A stretch of DNA of 64,000 nucleotides from Gulosibacter hominis (GTDB lineage Bacteria > Actinomycetota > Actinomycetes > Actinomycetales > Microbacteriaceae), in assembly GCF_904842695.1 (NCBI RefSeq), contig NZ_CAJGWQ010000010.1, forward strand, positions 1-64,000, given 5' to 3'. A program made the position numbers and the translations under genes. How positions within the stretch are numbered: position 1 is the first letter of the stretch; each line of letters begins with the position of its first letter. A model generated the notes under the pieces. That model did not search any database. It saw only the letters and a list, made by a program, of their open reading frames with translations, and had not been told where the DNA came from. Positions 60,672 through 64,000 of this stretch are shown here, in pieces.

Positions 60672-61906
60672 CTACCGAACGCAAGCGGATCAGGGCTCGG
60701 CAGCCGCGCGAGAATGAGCGAGGCGCCCGCCTCACTGGGTTTGTGGCGCTCATTGTGGATGCGTGGCATGAGCTGCGCGTGAACCGGCTGCGCATCCTGT
60801 TGGCGCTCATCGGCATCACCGTTGCCGTGATTGGGCTCACCGGCGCGCTGGGCGTGGGGCAGATTGCCGCGAGCGTCACCCAACAGACAAGTGAACGCAG
60901 CGGCGGACGCACCGCCACCGTGCAGGTGACGGGTCGATACACGCCCGAACAGCTCGATCGGCTGCAGCGACTGCCGAACGATTTCGGGGTTACCCACCAT
61001 TCGATGCACACCGAAGCGAATGGCACCGCCTGGACTCCGAGCCAAAAAATTCCGGTGGATTTGTATGCCATCGATCCCGTTTACAGCACTATTTTCCGGC
61101 AGCCAATCAGCCAGGGCCGGGTTTTGCAGGAGTCAGATGCCGACCTGCTGGCGCCCGCCATCGTCATCAATGAAAAGCTGTGGCAGGTGCTCGGCGAACC
61201 AAATATTTCATCCGGTGCCACGGTCGATTTTCGTGACGGCGACCGGCGACAGCTGTTCACCATTGTCGGCGTTGCCAAAGCCGAGTTTGGCGAGTTTGAA
61301 CAGCCACGCGCCTGGTTTTTGTTTGACCAGCTGGAGCTCATGCCGGGCGTGCAGCCCGATCAGCTCAACGTGAACCTGTTCATGTGGGTGCCGCCCGAGA
61401 TCGGCGACCAGCTCGCCTATCAGCTCAATGAACAGCTCAGTTCGAGTGGGATGACCGCCTTCCGCAGCGACTGGGGACAGCAGGCCGCGCAATCAACAGC
61501 GGTGATCACCTGGCTCGTAATCGGAGCCGCCGCCGGAATGTTCGCGCTCGGCGCGCTGGGACTCATCAACATCAACATCGTGACCATGCAGCAGCGCGTG
61601 CGCGAAATCGGTATTCGCCGCAGCTACGGGGCAACCAGTGCTCGCATCTTTTTTGGTGTGCTGCTCGAATCGGTGGTCGCCACGTTCATCGCCGGCATCG
61701 TCGGTGTGACCCTCACCGTGATCGCGCTACAAAACCCGTTGACGCTCGGGTTTTTCCGCGACATGGGGCTGGTTGAGGCGCCACCGTTCCCGATGGTGCC
61801 AGCACTGATCGGCCTGGCCGCAGCCACCGTGGTGGGTGCGCTTGCCGGGGCGCTGCCGGCGTTCAAAGCCACGCGCGTGCAAATCATCGACGCGATTCGC
61901 TATTGA
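60668..61906 (+). CDS. ABC transporter permease (MacB/FtsX type)
   Basis: 412 residues. A long membrane helix follows DAWHELRVNRLRILLALIG, then the MacB_PCD extracytoplasmic domain (about 65-275), and three C-terminal helices with NIVTMQQRVREIGIRRSYGA, the FtsX/MacB coupling-helix motif. It acts as a mechanotransmitter moving substrates handed over by the adaptor. Substrate unknown; closeness to copA-copZ hints at envelope or metal stress. ATGA overlap with the ATPase gene. Confidence 0.92.
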   Translation: MTTERKRIRARQPRENERGARLTGFVALIVDAWHELRVNRLRILLALIGITVAVIGLTGALGVGQIAASVTQQTSERSGGRTATVQVTGRYTPEQLDRLQRLPNDFGVTHHSMHTEANGTAWTPSQKIPVDLYAIDPVYSTIFRQPISQGRVLQESDADLLAPAIVINEKLWQVLGEPNISSGATVDFRDGDRRQLFTIVGVAKAEFGEFEQPRAWFLFDQLELMPGVQPDQLNVNLFMWVPPEIGDQLAYQLNEQLSSSGMTAFRSDWGQQAAQSTAVITWLVIGAAAGMFALGALGLININIVTMQQRVREIGIRRSYGATSARIFFGVLLESVVATFIAGIVGVTLTVIALQNPLTLGFFRDMGLVEAPPFPMVPALIGLAAATVVGALAGALPAFKATRVQIIDAIRY

Positions 61907-61953
61907 TCGCGCATCTCAGCGTGTCAGTCAGCCGCTGCCCGTATCGTGGCCGT

Positions 61954-62250
61954 ATGCAGAACATCACGGTCGACGAGCTGGGTAAGCTCGGCGAAAACAT
62001 CAACCTGATCGATATCCGCGAACCCTACGAACACGACGAGGTGCGCGTGCCGTTCGCCAAGCACATTCCGCTGAGCGAGCTCGATGCCCGCATCGATGAG
62101 CTCGGCGAAAACCCCTACATCATGTGCCACGGTGGCGGCCGCTCGGCCCGCACCGTGCAGCTGCTCGCCCAGCAGGGCATCGAAACCACCAATGTTTCGG
62201 GCGGCATTTCGGCATGGGAAGCAGCCGGCCTGCCGGTTGAACGCGGCTAG
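61954..62250 (+). CDS. Rhodanese-like sulfurtransferase
   Basis: 98 residues from ATG 61954, 47 bases after the permease. Single rhodanese domain with LIDIREPYEHDEVRVP, YIMCHGGGRSARTVQLL (active-site Cys in CHGGGRSA) and TNVSGGISAWEAAGLPV. It transfers sulfane sulfur to thiophilic acceptors. The following hydrolase starts about at its stop. Confidence 0.92.
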   Translation: MQNITVDELGKLGENINLIDIREPYEHDEVRVPFAKHIPLSELDARIDELGENPYIMCHGGGRSARTVQLLAQQGIETTNVSGGISAWEAAGLPVERG

Positions 62251-62254
62251 CCCA

Positions 62255-63340
62255 TTGCCAGGCTTCGAGCGGGTGTGCCAGCTCGCCGCCAAACGCGGTG
62301 GGCCGGCGCACCTGCTCATTGAGCACCGCGGCGAAATTGTTGTCGACCACCGCATCGGGGTTGGCCCGCGGGCCGCATTCTGGCCGTTTTCGGTGTCAAA
62401 AATCTTCATTGCGGCGCTGGTGTGGTCGCTGATCGCCGACGGCACACTCGATCCGCACACCGCCATCGTCGAGCACTGGCCCGAGTTCGCGAGCGCCAGC
62501 CCGGCAGCCGAGGCAAAATCGGCAATCACCGTGATGGATGTGCTCACGCACCGCTCCGGGCTGCCGCGTCCGGGCGGTCCGGCGCGTGAAATTTTGGCGC
62601 TGGGAGATTACGCCCGCAATATCCGGCAAATTGAAGCCGCATCCCCCATTCGCCCACCAAGCGGCCGACCCGCCTATGAGTGGCTGGCGTGGGGCTACAT
62701 CCTCGGTGAACTGGCCTGCCGCGCCACCGGCACGAGCGGCATACGGGATGCGGGGCGCCCACTTGCCGAACTGCTGCGGCAGCGCGTGCTCGACCCGATT
62801 GGGGCACACGACACGTTTTTGGGCTTGCCCGCCACCGAACGCTGGCGCGCGGTGCCGATGACCGCTCGCGGCCCGGCAACACTGCCGGTTGCCACGGTGC
62901 TCAATAGCGCCCGCGTGCGCGAGGCGGTGATTCCCGCCGGTGGCGTTTCAACCACCGCCCACGATGCCCTGCGGCTGCTGCGCGAACTGCGCGCGGGCGG
63001 TGAACGGCTGGGGTTGCGTCCAGAACATGTGGCGCAGCTGATCGCCCCGTCGAACGACGGCGAATATGACCCGTTCGCGGGTTCGCGCACCTGGTGGGGA
63101 CATGGCGTGCAGCTGGGGCACCCGGCAGCGCACGCGGTCAACGCCTCGGCATTCGGCCGGCTCACCTCCGAACGCGCCTGGGGTCACAACGGTTCAAATG
63201 TGGCAACCGCCTGGCACGACCCCGATCGGGATCTGAGCTTCGTGTATTTTTCGGGCATCATCGAAATGTTCCCCGTCAACCGGATGCGGTTTCTGCAGCT
63301 TCAGGACGCGGCGGTGCGCGCGGCCGACAGCACGAATTAG
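62255..63340 (+). CDS. Serine hydrolase, beta-lactamase/class C fold
   Basis: 361 residues if TTG 62255 is used; TTG 62237 and GTG 62273 are alternatives, and no ATG fits. PFSVSKIFIAALV contains the catalytic S-x-x-K, YEWLAWGYI the Y-x-x tyrosine, and AWGHNGSNVA the late H-x-G motif. No signal peptide, so it is probably a cytoplasmic esterase, lactonase or EstB-like enzyme rather than an antibiotic resistance enzyme. Coupled with the rhodanese gene. Confidence 0.85.
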   Translation: MPGFERVCQLAAKRGGPAHLLIEHRGEIVVDHRIGVGPRAAFWPFSVSKIFIAALVWSLIADGTLDPHTAIVEHWPEFASASPAAEAKSAITVMDVLTHRSGLPRPGGPAREILALGDYARNIRQIEAASPIRPPSGRPAYEWLAWGYILGELACRATGTSGIRDAGRPLAELLRQRVLDPIGAHDTFLGLPATERWRAVPMTARGPATLPVATVLNSARVREAVIPAGGVSTTAHDALRLLRELRAGGERLGLRPEHVAQLIAPSNDGEYDPFAGSRTWWGHGVQLGHPAAHAVNASAFGRLTSERAWGHNGSNVATAWHDPDRDLSFVYFSGIIEMFPVNRMRFLQLQDAAVRAADSTN

Positions 63341-63361
63341 CGACCGGCTACGCTGAACGCC

Positions 63362-64000
63362 ATGGGTGATCTGGCTGGTGAACTGCTGCAGCGGGTGTGG
63401 GGCTATCCCGATTTTCGCGGTAATCAGCGCGAAATCATCGACCATGTCATCGCCGGCGGTGACGCCCTCGTGCTCATGCCAACCGGCGGCGGCAAATCGC
63501 TGTGCTACCAGGTGCCCGCGCTCGCCCGCCCCGGCACCGGGGTGGTGATCTCGCCGCTGATCGCGCTCATGCACGACCAGGTGGATGCGCTCGCGCAGCT
63601 CGGCGTGCGCGCCGCCTACCTCAACTCGACGCTCGATCAACCCAGCCGCCAAACGGTCGAACAGCAGTTTTTGGCCGGCGAACTCGATCTGCTCTACCTG
63701 GCACCCGAGCGATTGCAGCAGTCGCTGCCGCTGCTGCAACGCGGCAAAATTTCGCTGTTCGCAATCGACGAGGCGCACTGCGTTTCGCAGTGGGGGCACG
63801 ATTTCCGCCCCGACTATTTGCAGCTGGGCATTCTCGGCGACACCTGGCCCGATGTGCCGCGTATCGCGCTGACCGCCACGGCCACGGTGCAAACCCGCGA
63901 AGAAATTGTTGAGCGACTGCAGCTGACCGGGGCCCGCCGATTTATTTCGAGTTTCGATCGGCCAAATATTCAGTACCGCATCGTCCCCAAAGACCGGGTG
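63362..64000 (+). CDS. recQ: RecQ-family ATP-dependent DNA helicase (partial, cut by window end)
   Basis: The first 213 codons of a longer gene, starting ATG 63362. Motif 0 is [15 protein letters not shown], motif [17 protein letters not shown], motif [21 protein letters not shown] with the aromatic-rich loop, and motif [13 protein letters not shown]. RecQ unwinds DNA 3'-5' in repair and fork restart. The C-terminal RQC and HRDC domains lie outside the window. Confidence 0.95.
   Translation, partial: MGDLAGELLQRVWGYPDFRGNQREIIDHVIAGGDALVLMPTGGGKSLCYQVPALARPGTGVVISPLIALMHDQVDALAQLGVRAAYLNSTLDQPSRQTVEQQFLAGELDLLYLAPERLQQSLPLLQRGKISLFAIDEAHCVSQWGHDFRPDYLQLGILGDTWPDVPRIALTATATVQTREEIVERLQLTGARRFISSFDRPNIQYRIVPKDRV

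Noticed and set aside
62255-63340. Antibiotic-resistance beta-lactamase
   Set aside because: Only the fold and S-x-x-K are shared; no signal peptide is seen and the motifs fit esterase-like members.

Overview
The window is high-GC actinobacterial DNA, most like the Microbacteriaceae (inference, no database search was run). The support is the dnaK-grpE-dnaJ-hspR order with HspR-type operators, a NucS mismatch endonuclease in the place of MutS/MutL, LytR-CpsA-Psr, DUF3618/holin-like/YtxH membrane-protein trio, many GTG starts, and a very frequent GGATGC/GCATCC hexamer. About 64 protein genes (one frameshifted, one cut by the window end) and three tRNAs are supported.

Layout. 1-2035 is an accessory strip: small unrecognised genes, an excisionase-like HTH protein and a divergent XRE-type repressor that share a repeat-bearing control region. 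The repressor frame runs into the tRNA-Arg(ACG) terminator and the tRNA itself, so this looks like the end of an integrated element. 2167-6028 holds an MFS transporter, an ASCH protein, an iteron-like array of AGGGTCA boxes, tRNA-Ser(GCT), an LCP cell-wall ligase and tRNA-Ser(TGA). 6117-17483 is core metabolism: Cof-type phosphatase, serS, a diacylglycerol-kinase-like lipid kinase, pheA, pgm, a zinc-ribbon membrane protein, a DHA2 drug exporter, a GNAT protein and a lipoate ligase.

17744-33419 is mostly amino-acid and carbon metabolism on the minus strand: amino-acid permease, lipase-like hydrolase, a repeat-rich spacer, ornithine aminotransferase, butanediol dehydrogenase, GlcD-type oxidase, hexose-phosphate mutarotase, a giant PutA-like protein that lacks catalytic residues, the methionine importer metNIQ, and a uroporphyrinogen-III synthase. 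33422-44671 has a HemQ-like protein without its haem-binding core, three small membrane-associated proteins, an M13 peptidase, a MATE exporter, nucS, a glycosyltransferase, a HAD phosphatase, secreted lipoproteins and a VanY-type carboxypeptidase.

44216-48562 is the heat-shock operon: one promoter upstream of dnaK is covered by HAIR operators for the operon's own last gene product, HspR, a closed negative feedback loop. 49072-56168 contains tcdA, a TatD hydrolase, a frameshifted cation transporter, a sortase-anchored nuclease-like protein, DUF421, a UMF1 transporter and a GNAT protein. 56210-64000 contains copA-copZ, a divergent adaptor/ABC ATPase/ABC permease exporter, a rhodanese, a beta-lactamase-fold hydrolase and the start of recQ.

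The most unusual signals are: a 40-bp hairpin element present twice with its core inverted relative to its conserved flanks (48808-48847 and 53498-53537); the AGGGTCA array with 19-bp spacing (3938-4309); the catalytically stripped PutA-like protein; the HemQ-like protein beside hemD; and the repeat-dense spacer 20191-20586.
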